This document shows, piece after piece, positions 53,881 through 64,000 of a stretch of DNA of 64,000 nt. Source of the DNA: Heliopora coerulea. Taxonomy: Eukaryota; Cnidaria; Anthozoa; Scleralcyonacea; Helioporidae. A program made the position numbers and the translations under genes. The notes below the pieces were generated by a model that was given only the letters and a program-made list of their open reading frames with translations, was not told the origin of the DNA and ran no database searches. The stretch covers positions 2,797,001-2,861,000 of the forward strand of contig JASJOG010000014.1 of the NCBI GenBank assembly GCA_030142905.1, in the 5' to 3' direction. Positions within the stretch are counted from its first letter, which is position 1. Each line of letters opens with the position of its first letter.

Positions 53881-55697
53881 CTAATTGAGACAGTTTTAGC
53901 GGGAAATAGTTCAGCACTCTGTGGCCATAAACAAGAACCCAACCAATTGATTGCCACTGCAGTTTCTGGAGGTCATGTCTAATAAGAGGAGTTCTCTCAG
54001 TGCCTCCTGATGTAAAACTTGTAAAAACTTCTTGCCATATTAAGTATATGCCGACTTCTTGTCGTTTATTTGAAATGTCTGACTTTTAGACCCCAGTTTA
54101 CACGGAATTCGAATTAGAAAAACATGGAATCTCTCAACAGCGTACCCACGCCTGTGCATCTTCTGACTCGGAATGTTGATCAAAAGCAAGCCCATCACAA
54201 AAATTGAAACAGTCCCCTGGGTTTGAATGATTACATGATAAGATATTATTGTTGCGCACTTTGATTTTTTCTATTCTAACCCCTTTGCTAGGACTCCCAC
54301 AGAACTTATCCTTCTTTACTTCACACAACCAAGTACATTACTGCAGTTGAAGTAAATCATGAAATCAATGTATTCTATGTTTACCACAAAGGATACTGTA
54401 TTTTACCTTCGACATTTTCCCTACTAACACAAGCCTCGAAAGCCGTGATGAATCGCGCTATATACAAATCGAAATTGTTTGAAAGTTCAGCGAGGAAAAG
54501 CATTGCCTATTTTGCTGACGAAACACCGGAAAAGTTGGTGAAAAAAAATAAAGAAAAAAAACCCCAAATCATATCCTTTTAATTCTTGTGCATTTTAGGA
54601 ATCGATTTACACAGAATTGGGACTTTTCAAAACAATATTTAATTATTAATGGTCTACCATGCCGATACATGCCCCAACCTGGGGTATTCATATGAATCAA
54701 ACAATCTTAGTGGAACAGCCATGAATTCCACTGTCATAGTGTTACATGTGGAACCACTTGATTTTTACTATCCAAACTGTGCAGTGCGAATCGGAAAGTA
54801 AGGATCCATATGCATTTTACTTAGTGACATAGGGCCGATTAGGCGGTATTTGTCTTTTACATCTTATACATGATCAATACTTCAACGAAATATTAGTTTG
54901 TGGTCCTTCCCGACGGAAACTTAATTACAGTTAAAAAACTTTCAAACATATCTTGTCAGTGCAATTTTGTCTTGAAAATATTTGTTTACATTTTACGTTT
55001 ACACAATCTAAACAATTCGTAAACATGTTTGCGAAAGCTGTTAATATCTAATATCTATTTCGCATGAACAATTCGTTCCGGCAAAACAAACGCCAGTAAA
55101 AACACTGAACTTCGTGATATCATGTAGCGCTACCAGTCGTTTGAGTTTGACCATTTATGCTGACATTATAGATTTATACAAGTTTCCAAACGGTGACATA
55201 TGATGCCTTGTATAACAAAAGTCGGTTTCACATACGCTAATCATTGTTTTCCAGCCATAACAAACGTGGTTACATCCTGTGGTAGATTATGACGGCTTTG
55301 GCGTCTTAAGCCATGATACCTGCTGGTGCATTTTTATAAGCAATTGCATGAAATGAGGTGTATTAGCTATTAAACCTACCGCTCGATGAGGGTTGTTTAG
55401 TAAAATTCCAAATTCTAAAGTTCTAAATGACCAGAATTGGCAAACATGATATTACATGGGTATTCACTATAGTTTAGACTGCCCGAAGTAAATTTATGTC
55501 GCTGATGTATACCTTAAATTTTTAATGCTAAAGAGTTACACATGCTCTACTCAGCTATATAAGATGCGATTCCGCCCAGGTTTTTCAATAGTTGTTCAAT
55601 AGTTGTTCAATAGTCAGAAACATTGTTAAGATTAAATGATTGAAAAAGCTCACCCAAGTTGCAAACATCAAAAATGATTTCATCAATTGAGTTATTA
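53881..55697. other. AT-rich sequence, no recognised gene
   Basis: Upstream exons of the HECT frame could lie here on the minus strand, but no HECT N-lobe or other domain could be recognised. A short tandem TTGTTCAATAG unit occurs three times near 55588-55612. Confidence 0.35.
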
Positions 55698-55908
55698 CAC
55701 CTCTTTCTGTTCATTACCAGAAAATATACTATCACTAACGCCAACCTCAAACTTATGAAGACAAAAACACATTCATTTTATTCAATAGACATTCACTAGT
55801 GTAGATACGCAACCGTTTGCATCAAAGAGCATTCTATAGCGTCAACAGACGACCATTAACACCATTCTACTATACATCAGGGATAATAAAATTTCAATTA
55901 GGCATAAT
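55698..55908. repeat. Half copy of the TA-flanked fold-back MITE
   Basis: It begins with the same end as the copies at 23837 and 28392 (CACCTCTTTCTGTTCATTAC, then AACGCCAACCTCAAACT) after a TA. It stops at the centre (AATAAAATTTCAATTAGGCA) without the inverted half. It is either truncated or a resolved hairpin. Confidence 0.75.
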
Positions 55909-56138
55909 GTTTCTTCTCAAAATACTGGCGACCTTAAGCAAACACGACGGGGACGTTAAAGACGACGTCCTTCCCACAATAGCATATTTCATCCAAAACA
56001 AAGAGAAGTGAGAATTTTTTATCCCAGGAGAAAACCCAGCGCCGTCCTTGTTCTAAGTACAACGGCACTCAGGGCGTTTTAACGTATTCAGGATGACGGT
56101 AGCTCTTGAAGCGGTAAAAGTTGTTGCTCTTTAAAAGA

Positions 56139-56795
56139 CATCTTAATAAAGGGGCAGAAAATACTCTGTTGACTTCTGCCCACAATCGCTCTATACGCTG
56201 GTTGTGAACACTCCTTCCAGCAATAAAACGTCCTCTATTTGCACCTCTACTGGCAATCATAAATCATGCTTCGTCCACGTTTTCCACCCCATGATCACCT
56301 CGCACTCTGGAAGGTAAACCAAATTCCTGAACTCCACTTTCGAACAAGTCCAGAACAGTTGCAGCTCTGTTGTTGGTACAGCATGTAAGATAAATAACTG
56401 TTCGGCTAAAGCCATCTATACAGCCATGTATGACAAACCTCCATGATATCAGCTTGTGGTTGCAGTCAATGTGCCACAAGTAATTAGGACCAGGGACATT
56501 ATATACTCGGCGACAGATTGCATACCTTTTTCGCAGTCTCCTACCAATTACATCAACCCTGCTGAGACTTTCTCTCACTCTTGACCTCTGAACATTGATA
56601 TTCCTTCCTTTTAAACTTCTTCTAACATAACATTCGCCACTGTATGGGGGTCAGGTGAAGTATCTCTTCAATTTGGTCATCCAAATCACTGTCAGATATC
56701 TCTGTGAAGTTGGACTCGATGCCATACTCGATTCTTCTTCGATGAAGGGTTCGTTCAGACACACCAAGAAACTCAGCAATTGTTTTCCAGTTCAT
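56139..56795 (-). pseudogene. DDE integrase gene, 3' part, truncated by the repeat boundary (right arm)
   Basis: It contains the HTH, the frameshift at the five-C run and the TGA at 56264-56266, identical to the left arm, plus one substitution (RVDVIGRR against RVDAIGRR). The sequence leaves the integrase after NRVFSA at about 56150, where the repeat ends. Confidence 0.9.
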
Positions 56796-56999
56796 TCCAG
56801 TGTTACATGTATATAGTAGATATTATATTTAGGATATATTGCTTTCGTGCATGAATATTGCTTTCGTGCATTTCGTGCATGAGTGAGGAAATAGGTAAAC
56901 CTCAAAACGCAACGCCTTAGCTTACAAGATAACGTAACGGACATCCTGTGCTGGAACAAGCTTTCACGCACCGTTTTACGTAAAGAAAATAGTCATAAT

Positions 57000-57722
57000 C
57001 CTAACGTATGTGAATCAAAGCCATCAAAGAACCAAGGAGGAAACAGGTCCAATAGTGACTGGCAATCGCTCCCCCAAGACAAAGATGACAATAAAGAACT
57101 AAACGAAATTGTCTTAGTGATAGGTGATTCCATGGTGAAACACATTAATAGTAACAAAATTCAGAGGGCGGCCGGTTGCAAAGTTGCTTGTCATTCGTAT
57201 AGTGGAGCAACCATCGATCAAATAAAGGATAAATTTCAAAGTAAAGCTGAAGGATATAGCTCAATTATTATTCATGCTGGAACGAATGACCTGGTTAATC
57301 ATGAGCCCGAGGATGTTGCTGTGAGGATGGAAAACCTGATTACCACTGTATCCAAGGTAACTAAGAGATTGGCCATATCAAGTGTTATTAGAAGACATGA
57401 TGGTAAGGTCTCAAACAGGAAAATAGATAAGTATAATAATCTATTGCATGATCTTTGTGACAAATATGGAGTCACATTTATTAATAATGATGACATAAAT
57501 TGTAATTTATTAAATCGCTCAAAGTTACACCTTAATCGTGAAGGTGACAGGGTCCTTGGAAGTGCTTTCTGCACTTACCTTAAGGCTCACAGAAACTCAC
57601 CGCCAAGAAGAGGCAACAATTATAACCAAATAAACCACAAAAATTTTTTTTATGTTTACAACAACCGAAGGAAAGACTGGTTAGAACATCTACAGTATGT
57701 AAATTATATGACCAGGAAGTAG
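57000..57722 (+). pseudogene. LINE-2 ORF1: SGNH/GDSL esterase-like (right arm)
   Basis: Same block order as the left arm (VIGDSMVKH, AGTNDL, SKLHLNREGDRVLG). It has G in place of E in the segment DKYGVTF. The upstream frame is open from about 56935, without a convincing start codon. Confidence 0.82.
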
Positions 57723-57802
57723 ATAATGGTAGAAATTATGACAATGCATGTGGCGATTTTCTCACAAGCCTTCACTCTATTCCTCATGGCAGAGGTTTTA
57801 AA

Positions 57803-58216
57803 ATGGCATTTCTGAATATAGTAAGCCTACCAAAAAAGATTGATGAGATACGGTTTTCAATGTCAGACCAAAATATTGATCTTATTGCTTTTAATGAAAC
57901 TCGATTGGATTCCACTATTAGTGACAGCATGATCAAAATTCCAAATTATCACCTTATCAGAAAAGACAGATCAAGAAATGGGGGTGGAGTTTGCATCTAT
58001 CTTCGAAATACTATTAGCTATAATTTGAGAAATGACCTCATTCCATCAGAGCTAGAGGCAGTCTGTGTTGAAATCTCAAAACCACATAGTAAACCATTTT
58101 TTGCTGCCACAGTATATAGGCCACCCAATGCTAATGCTGATTTTTTGAACACTTTGAAAAATTCATCAAAGCCATTGATAATGAAAATCAAGAAATGTAT
58201 TTGCTTGGTGATTTAA
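57803..58216 (+). pseudogene. LINE-2 endonuclease N-terminal part (right arm)
   Basis: Copy of the left-arm fragment with one change (SDQNIDL against SNQNIDL). It has the same lost T near 58145 and therefore the same frameshift into the next frame. Confidence 0.85.
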
Positions 58217-60630
58217 ACTGCAATTTATTAAAAACAGACAATGACTCAAATGCACCAACAAAGAAAATTAAGTCACTATATGAATTGTACCAGTTGTCTC
58301 AAATAATTAACCAGGCAACCAGAGTCACTGTGACAACCAGTACCCTGATTGACCATATTGTGACAAATACTCCTGAGAAAATATCTGATTCTGGTGTTGT
58401 ACACACAGGTATCAGCGACCATAGTCTTATCTATGCAATCAGAAAAATTTCAGTTTCTAAACAACATGAGAATGTCATTGAAGTTAGAAATATGAGACAT
58501 TTTGATGAACAAAAATTTATCAGGGAACTGCAGAATCAGCATTGGGAGTATGTATATTTCCTTCCTACAGACCCGAATTCTATGTGGGTAGTTTGGAAGG
58601 AATTGTTCCTAGAAGTCCTAGATAAAAATGCACCAATTCAAAATAAAAGAGTTAAATCAAAACAGATACCTTGGATAACTGGTGAAATAAAAAACCTCAT
58701 GTTTGAAAGGGACAAATTAAAAAGGAAGGCTATCCTATCTAACCTTGAGATTGATTGGTGTCATTATAGGCAAATAAGAAATAAAGTGAATGTTGAATTA
58801 AGAAATGCAAAAAAACTTTATTATTCCACAAAACTTACCAACCAAAAAAATAATCCTAAGGAAGCTTGGAAAACAATAAATGGTTTACTGGGAAGGCATA
58901 AACAACAAACTACAGTAAATGAACTTCATGTTGACCGTGAAATCTTAACAAACATTGAAGACATTGCTGAGGGCTTTAACAATTATTTTTCAAAGATTGG
59001 TCCACAATTAGCAAATGAGATTGAGTCATCAAATTATAAATTTGAAGAATATATGCCAAACAACATCAAATCTCAATTTGCAACATTCCAGCCTACTACT
59101 GTGTCTACTGTATACAAGCTCTTGTCTAAACTTTCAAGCAATAAGGCCACAGGTATTGATAAAATCTCAAGTAAAATTCTGAAAATAGCTGCACCAATCA
59201 TTTCTGATTCATTAACTCATATTTTCAATCAATGTATTACTTTATCTGTCTTCCCTGATGAATGGAAAATGGCTAAAGTAATACCTTTATTCAAAGCAGG
59301 GCAACGGAAGCTGGCTGAAAATTACAGACCTATTTCAGTTCTACCAGTTATTAGTAAAATCATGGAAAGAATCCTTTTTCAGCAACTTCACGAGTATTTA
59401 ACAAATTTTGAGATTTTAAGTGATCAACAGTTCGGTTTTCGGAAATATCATTCCACGACTACAGCATTAATTGATTGTACTAACGACTGGTACATAAATA
59501 TAGATTAGAAAATGTTCAACGTGGTAGTGTTCATAGATTTGAAAAAAGCATTTGACACTGTGGATGATGAAATACTAATAAAAAAGTTAGAGCTCTATGG
59601 GATCAAGGGTCAAGCACTGTCTCTACTTAAATCGTATCTCACAAATCGAAATCAGAAGTGCCAATTTAGGGGCACTGTATCATCAGAGAAAATAATTAGT
59701 TGTGGCATTCCACAAGGGTCTATTTTAGGGCCACTGTTCTTTCTCTTATACATCAATGATTTACCGCATTGCTTAGAAAGCACAAAACCAAGGTTATTTG
59801 CTGACGACACCAATATAACAGCTTCAGCGCAGTCAATAGATGAGCTTGAAACTGCAGTAAATTCAGACTTAAAAAATCTCAAGGATTGGCTAATTAACAA
59901 TAAACTTAGCTTAAATGTATCTAAGACTGAATTTATTGTTATTTGCTCAAAACCAATGATAGGCAGGATTTCTGACCGTACAATTAATTTAAAAATTGAT
60001 GACAAAGAAATCAAGCAAGTTCAAGAAAGCAAAAGTTTAGGGGTATTATTAGATCAACATTTGTCTTGGAACAGTAACACTGATGTCATTTGTAAAAAGA
60101 TATCAGCAGGAATTTCAGCTCTTCGGCGATTGAAAAATTTTGCAGATAAAAAAACACTTCTTTCAATTTATAATTCCCTTGTGTCTCCATACTTTCAATA
60201 TTGTTGTGAAGTATGGGACGTATTTAATGAAACACATTCAAACCGACTTCAGAAACTTCAAAACAGAGCAGCAAGAATAATCACAAATACCAGTAACGAT
60301 GCTGATCACTCCATTGTATTGAGCGAGCTAGGCTGGGAACCACTTAAAACTATTAGGAAAAGAGCTAAGGCTATAATGATGTACAAAATCTTAAATGGCA
60401 TGGCTCCCACTTCGCTCGTGAACCTCTTCAAATTTAGAAGTGAAGTAACAAAGTATGACCTTCGGGAAAATTCAAGTACTGTTTGCCTGCCAAAACCACG
60501 CACTAATAGTATGAAGAAAAGTTTTATCTATGATGGAGGAATAGTTTGGAACTCCATTCCCAAAGAAATTAGAGAGAGTAGATCTCTCACTTCATTTCTA
60601 ACGAAAATCGCGACGTGCATTGACATATAA
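58195..60630 (+). pseudogene. LINE-2 endonuclease end and reverse transcriptase (right arm)
   Basis: It contains the full RT with RPISVLPVISKIMER, the in-frame TAG at 59509-59511 or adjacent (same site as in the left arm), VVVFIDLKKAFDTVDD and LFADDTNIT. Changes against the left arm include NDSNAPT, SLIYAIRK and FIVICSKP. The C-terminus ends at 60630. Confidence 0.9.
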
Positions 60631-61239
60631 AATTATATATCTTGTACCTTTGTAATTAATTAGTTCAATTAATTTAATATTTAATATTTAATATTTAGGC
60701 TAACTGATTTTGAACTTTGCTACTTTTTGTAACAGTCCTGTAAATAGTTTCTATCTAATTTTATGCTTGTATTTTTTTAATTCTATACACGCCTCTCGTG
60801 GAAATCAACTTTCAGTTGACGAGGCAAGCGTGTCAAAATAAAGTCTATCATCATCATCATCATCATCATCAACTCAGCAGTGCATGCATTATTCATAAGG
60901 CGTTAGCCTGAATAACATCATTACGAACCGAAGTATTAAAAGGAATTATCAATATCAAGAACCAAACAAATCAACAGAACCGAAGAAACCAAGAAGTCAA
61001 AGTCGTCAAAGAAATCAAAAGAACCAAAATCCAAGAGCGTACAGAGTGATCAGAGTTGTGCTCAGTCTCACAGCAGTTAATACATACTTCAAGGTTAGGA
61101 AGAATAAAGACGCTAATCTTTAAGTAATTCAAGTAAAGTAAAATAAATAGTTGAAAATATAGCTGGTTTTGTATTCTTTGTTGCGAGCAAATTGAACCAA
61201 AAGCAGCCACATAATTCAATAGGGACCGGCTCGTAACAC

Positions 61240-61645
61240 CTGTCTCTCTCAATGATTCGACTTGAGCTTTAGTTATATTAAAAGCTGGTCTTCCTCCAGT
61301 ACTAGGCAGCAGAAAAGTGACTTCCCTTCTTTCCTGGGAAAAGGACGTTTCCACAACTTCTGAAAGCCTTTCCAGCTCTTTTTCCATGCCAGAAGTTAGA
61401 CTGTTGAGCAGTGCACCTAATGAAGCGGAGCCTTCTGTCCGTTCTTGTTGGCTCTGCGACGTGTTGTAATTTACAGTCGCAGAAATAGCTGCAAAAATTC
61501 AGATGTAGTTCTCAAGCTTGTTCTTACAGTGTTCTATACAAATAGGGTCACTGATCGTCAACGAACGCTGAATCTGGTTTAACAATGTGTTAACAGATTC
61601 GAGAAAGTCTCTCAGCTCCTCGTGGCCAAGTGAAGATGACGCCAT
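61240..61645 (-). pseudogene. DDE integrase gene, 5' part (right arm)
   Basis: Mirror copy of 46515-46920, with the same TGA in the N-terminal region and the same GGRPAFNITKAQVE end. As in the left arm, the LINE separates it from the HTH part. Confidence 0.75.
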
Positions 61646-61694
61646 GTTTCTGTTTAACTACAAACGACCGCTGACCAGACATACAGTCGCACAT

Positions 61695-61808
61695 CTCGCC
61701 TTACGATTATTTTCTCGCCTTACGATTATTTTCTCGCCTTACGATAACTTTCTCGCCATACGATTTATACTTTCTCACCTTACGATTATTTTCTCGCCTT
61801 ACGATTAC
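61695..61808 (-). repeat. 19-bp minisatellite, six units (right arm)
   Basis: Same unit as the left arm (read here as CTCGCCTTACGATTATTTT) but one unit longer. This accounts exactly for the 19-bp offset between the arms. Confidence 0.9.
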
Positions 61809-62808
61809 TTTTCTGGAATAGTGAATTAAAACTGGATACACTTTTGTCAGGTATGGCTTGCCATACTTTACGTTTAAATCTCATCGGGATGGGCGTGAAA
61901 TTGTCGGTGTAGTTCACACAAGCGATTTTGAAATCGCAGTAATGTCTGCGAATAAAAATTTGACGACGAAAACCATTGGTGGAAAACTCAGTTGTCCTGA
62001 ATACTAGAATCATGCACAAACTGACCGTAACTCGCGACTAGTTCTGTAACAAAATACACCCTGACACGGTGTCCGGCATCATATTTCTTGGAAAGTAAAC
62101 ATAAACCCCTTGATATATAACTGCACATATTATTCATTGTTGAATGCTTTATTTCTAATCCCGGGTCTGTCTAAAATTGGTAAGGTCCGAGCCTTTCGCA
62201 AAGCCCGGTCCATACTAAACGCAAACGACGCGAACGAACTACACCAAAACAAAAGACATTACTCATCTGATCTTGTCGCTCGCGTCGCTCTCTCCTGGCG
62301 TGGATATCTTTGTGAATTCATTCACGTCAAATAACGTTTTTTCCCGTGTCGCTCGTGTTCGGTGGGAACCGGGTTAATGCCACGATTCCAAAGCCAAATT
62401 ATTTTTCATCATTAAGGAATGAATCGCCTACCCCTCGTAAGAATTTAAAGAGAGGCCTGAATTCAACAAGAATAACTCTACTGGAGTCCTAAAAATCGAT
62501 AATCTACACGCACGTAGGACTTATAGTAGGCTCAAGTTACGCCTGCACATTCCTGTCATTTCCGACACCTTCAGCAAAGCAACCCTTGTATTAAAACAAT
62601 CTGATTGGCCCGTCGTGCGAAAACTATCAAATGCACTCATTGCCATTGGTTCAGAAAAAAATTTTCTATTTTTTATACGTCGTTAAACCGTATTCCCACA
62701 AAGAAACGTGATACGGCAGTTTTGCGTGTTAAGTAAATAAGGAGATTGTTTACTCCTAGTGACCTAGTCACACATTTTAATTTAAGGAAAGACGAAGGGA
62801 AAAGGAAA
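61809..62808. other. Region between integrase and cGAS-like genes (right arm)
   Basis: Mirror of 45371-46370 with a few substitutions (for example EFSTN against EFPTN in the open frame). No recognised gene. Confidence 0.35.
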
Positions 62809-64000
62809 ATGGCACACGCCCAATCAGAATACGAGAAGGTTCAACGATTTAAAAAAGTCGACGATCATTTAGCAACTTTGATCCGTAAATTCGCATTGCT
62901 TCAAGCTGAAAGATTGTCAGAAACACCGCGGTTGGGTCCTTGGTACAAAGAGCATTCCTTTCTTGCAGGAAGCCAAGTTGAAGGTGGCTCGTATGCTAGA
63001 ATGTTTCGTTATGACGAAGTAAAGCATGTCCTAGAAATAGACGTGATGTTCGAAATGGGAATTGTTAAAAAGCCAATAAACCAACTACAACCCATCAACC
63101 ATTCGCCGGGCTACTTTTTGGTTCGAATTAACGGCACAGAAGATGCTTTTTACGATGGCGTGAAAGAGAGAATTCTTGGTAGCTCTCAATGGAAACAACA
63201 CAGTGGTGATAAATTTTTGGCTTGTTCCACAGTCATGGAATTCCTAAACAGCATGTTCATTTCAACCCCATCAAAGTCGAAGGCCAATAAGTTCATGGCA
63301 CACACAGTTCTTCAACCGACAGGACATGTTAGGGAGGAAGTTTCTTTCCCGCACAAGGGACCTTCAGTTGTAACCAGTGTTCGGTTCACGTCAGACGGGG
63401 AACACCTGATCGAAATTTTGGTCGATACTGTGTGCTGTTTTAAACTGTCTTCCTGGCCTGATGAATGGGGCTTTCGAGAATGGCGTAACCGAAAGCGAAA
63501 GTGGCCCGATGACCAAAATGTGATTGAGGAAATTCAGCACCTGATACATATAGTTCCTAAACGAACCCCCGATATTACGGAAAGTGAGAGAGCTAACAGT
63601 TGGCGCTTATCTTTCTCGAAAGCTGAGATGTATTTGAAGTCTTTGTTCTCATCTTGCCAGCACGAAGTCTATTTGCTATTCAAAATACTGTTTTATGCAA
63701 ATATAACGAAAATAGAAATTGGAGAGAAAAAAATGCCGTCATACTTCTGCAAAACAACAATGCTGTGGATGATGGAAGAAGAAGGACCAGACTTTGGCAA
63801 GTCTGATTTCGTGGTGGCAATCCAAAGGCTTTTTAGGAAGTTCAAGCAATTTCTGGACAGGAAGGACGGTTTGCCAAGCTTCTTTTATCCTCAGATTAAT
63901 TTGCTTGAAGGTTATCCTGAAGATCTGGTTAAAGAATGTAGCAAAATAGCTGACAAAGTTATGCAGCACCCATTAGATCATCTCCCCTCACATTTCGTTA
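62809..64000 (+). CDS. Mab-21/cGAS-like receptor (right copy, cut by the window end)
   Basis: It starts with ATG at 62809 in the same context as the left copy and is open for the 397 codons visible. It keeps the GS motif, the LEIDVMFEMG acids, ILVDTVCCFK and the WRLSFSKAEMYL block. One residue differs (HKGPS against HNGPS). The C-terminal 100 residues lie outside the window. Confidence 0.85.
   Translation, partial: MAHAQSEYEKVQRFKKVDDHLATLIRKFALLQAERLSETPRLGPWYKEHSFLAGSQVEGGSYARMFRYDEVKHVLEIDVMFEMGIVKKPINQLQPINHSPGYFLVRINGTEDAFYDGVKERILGSSQWKQHSGDKFLACSTVMEFLNSMFISTPSKSKANKFMAHTVLQPTGHVREEVSFPHKGPSVVTSVRFTSDGEHLIEILVDTVCCFKLSSWPDEWGFREWRNRKRKWPDDQNVIEEIQHLIHIVPKRTPDITESERANSWRLSFSKAEMYLKSLFSSCQHEVYLLFKILFYANITKIEIGEKKMPSYFCKTTMLWMMEEEGPDFGKSDFVVAIQRLFRKFKQFLDRKDGLPSFFYPQINLLEGYPEDLVKECSKIADKVMQHPLDHLPSHFV

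Larger units (their letters stand above)
52021..56138. other. Spacer between the inverted-repeat arms
   Basis: About 4.1 kb of unique sequence with the integrase C-terminus, a HECT C-lobe exon, and half a fold-back MITE. The repeat boundary is inside the integrase. The shared word AAGATG at both junctions, preceded by a small indel in CCCCTTTAT, suggests a break with little homology. Confidence 0.8.
56920..60871 (+). mobile_element. LINE-2 copy (right arm)
   Basis: Mirror copy of the left-arm LINE. It ends with an AATAAAGTC and an ATC-triplet run. Because it is part of the duplicated arm, this is not an independent insertion. Confidence 0.88.
56139..64000. repeat. Right arm of the large inverted repeat (continues past the window)
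   Basis: Mirror image of 44179-52020. It begins inside the integrase, so here the C-terminal third of that gene is missing. It shares every diagnostic lesion with the left arm: the TGA at the CGA sites, the five-C run, the LINE T-run shift and the LINE TAG. Duplication therefore followed the decay. Confidence 0.95.

Overview
The window is AT-rich animal DNA, most likely from a cnidarian and plausibly a stony coral. The grounds are split animal exons (CEP135-like), a Mab-21/cGAS-like gene, and a mix of transposon types typical of cnidarian genomes: hAT, mariner, Ty3/Gypsy, BEL/Pao, Penelope, CR1/L2-like LINEs with an esterase ORF1, and TA-flanked fold-back MITEs. There is no bacterial-style operon, CRISPR array or intact tRNA or rRNA gene. 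The organism assignment is inference; no species can be named from the sequence alone.

Region 1 (1-31 kb). The only recognisable cellular gene on the + strand is a CEP135-like centriole protein. Its 5' coding exon is at 3405-4097. A second exon is at 24985-25113, and a possible further coiled-coil exon is at 30863-30928. The roughly 20.9-kb intron between the first two is filled with transposons. A mariner remnant (4538-5746) carries its own MITE insertion. Next to it is a Ty3/Gypsy element, Gypsy-1 (5791-21581), which contains a hAT element (6030-9648), a CR1/L2-like LINE (12001-14973) and a second Ty3/Gypsy element with 117-bp LTRs (Gypsy-2, 15070-19650). Target-site duplications or matching host reading frames show these are sequential insertions. 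A 1-kb fold-back MITE lies just upstream of the second exon. The first exon has two adjacent in-frame TAG codons where the vertebrate protein has two glutamines, so its coding status is uncertain.

Region 2 (25-43.8 kb). This is mostly gene-poor DNA with remnants: a Penelope GIY-YIG endonuclease fragment (27.2-27.7 kb), a second fold-back MITE, a LINE 3' fragment, a tRNA-like SINE head, a decayed BEL/Pao element with diverged LTRs (35740-40838, minus strand), and a hAT MITE with a perfect 8-bp target duplication (42204-42935).

Region 3 (43.9-64 kb). Two near-identical arms of at least 7.8 kb face each other as an inverted repeat (44179-52020 against 56139-64000) around a 4.1-kb spacer. Each arm carries, in mirror order, a Mab-21/cGAS-like receptor gene, a 19-bp minisatellite, the first part of a DDE integrase gene, a CR1/L2-like LINE in the opposite orientation, and the second part of the integrase gene. 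The right-hand arm stops inside the integrase; the left-hand copy continues to its natural end. The spacer also holds a HECT-type ubiquitin ligase C-lobe exon convergent with the integrase. The arms differ by scattered substitutions and by one 19-bp minisatellite unit. This is either a recent inverted duplication or an assembly/read fold-back artefact, and that is the first thing to test.

Functional picture: CEP135 (centriole assembly) and the cGAS-like receptor (innate nucleic-acid sensing) are the two cellular genes. Nearly everything else is mobile DNA, mostly broken by identifiable frameshifts, stops and internal deletions; Gypsy-2 is the least damaged.
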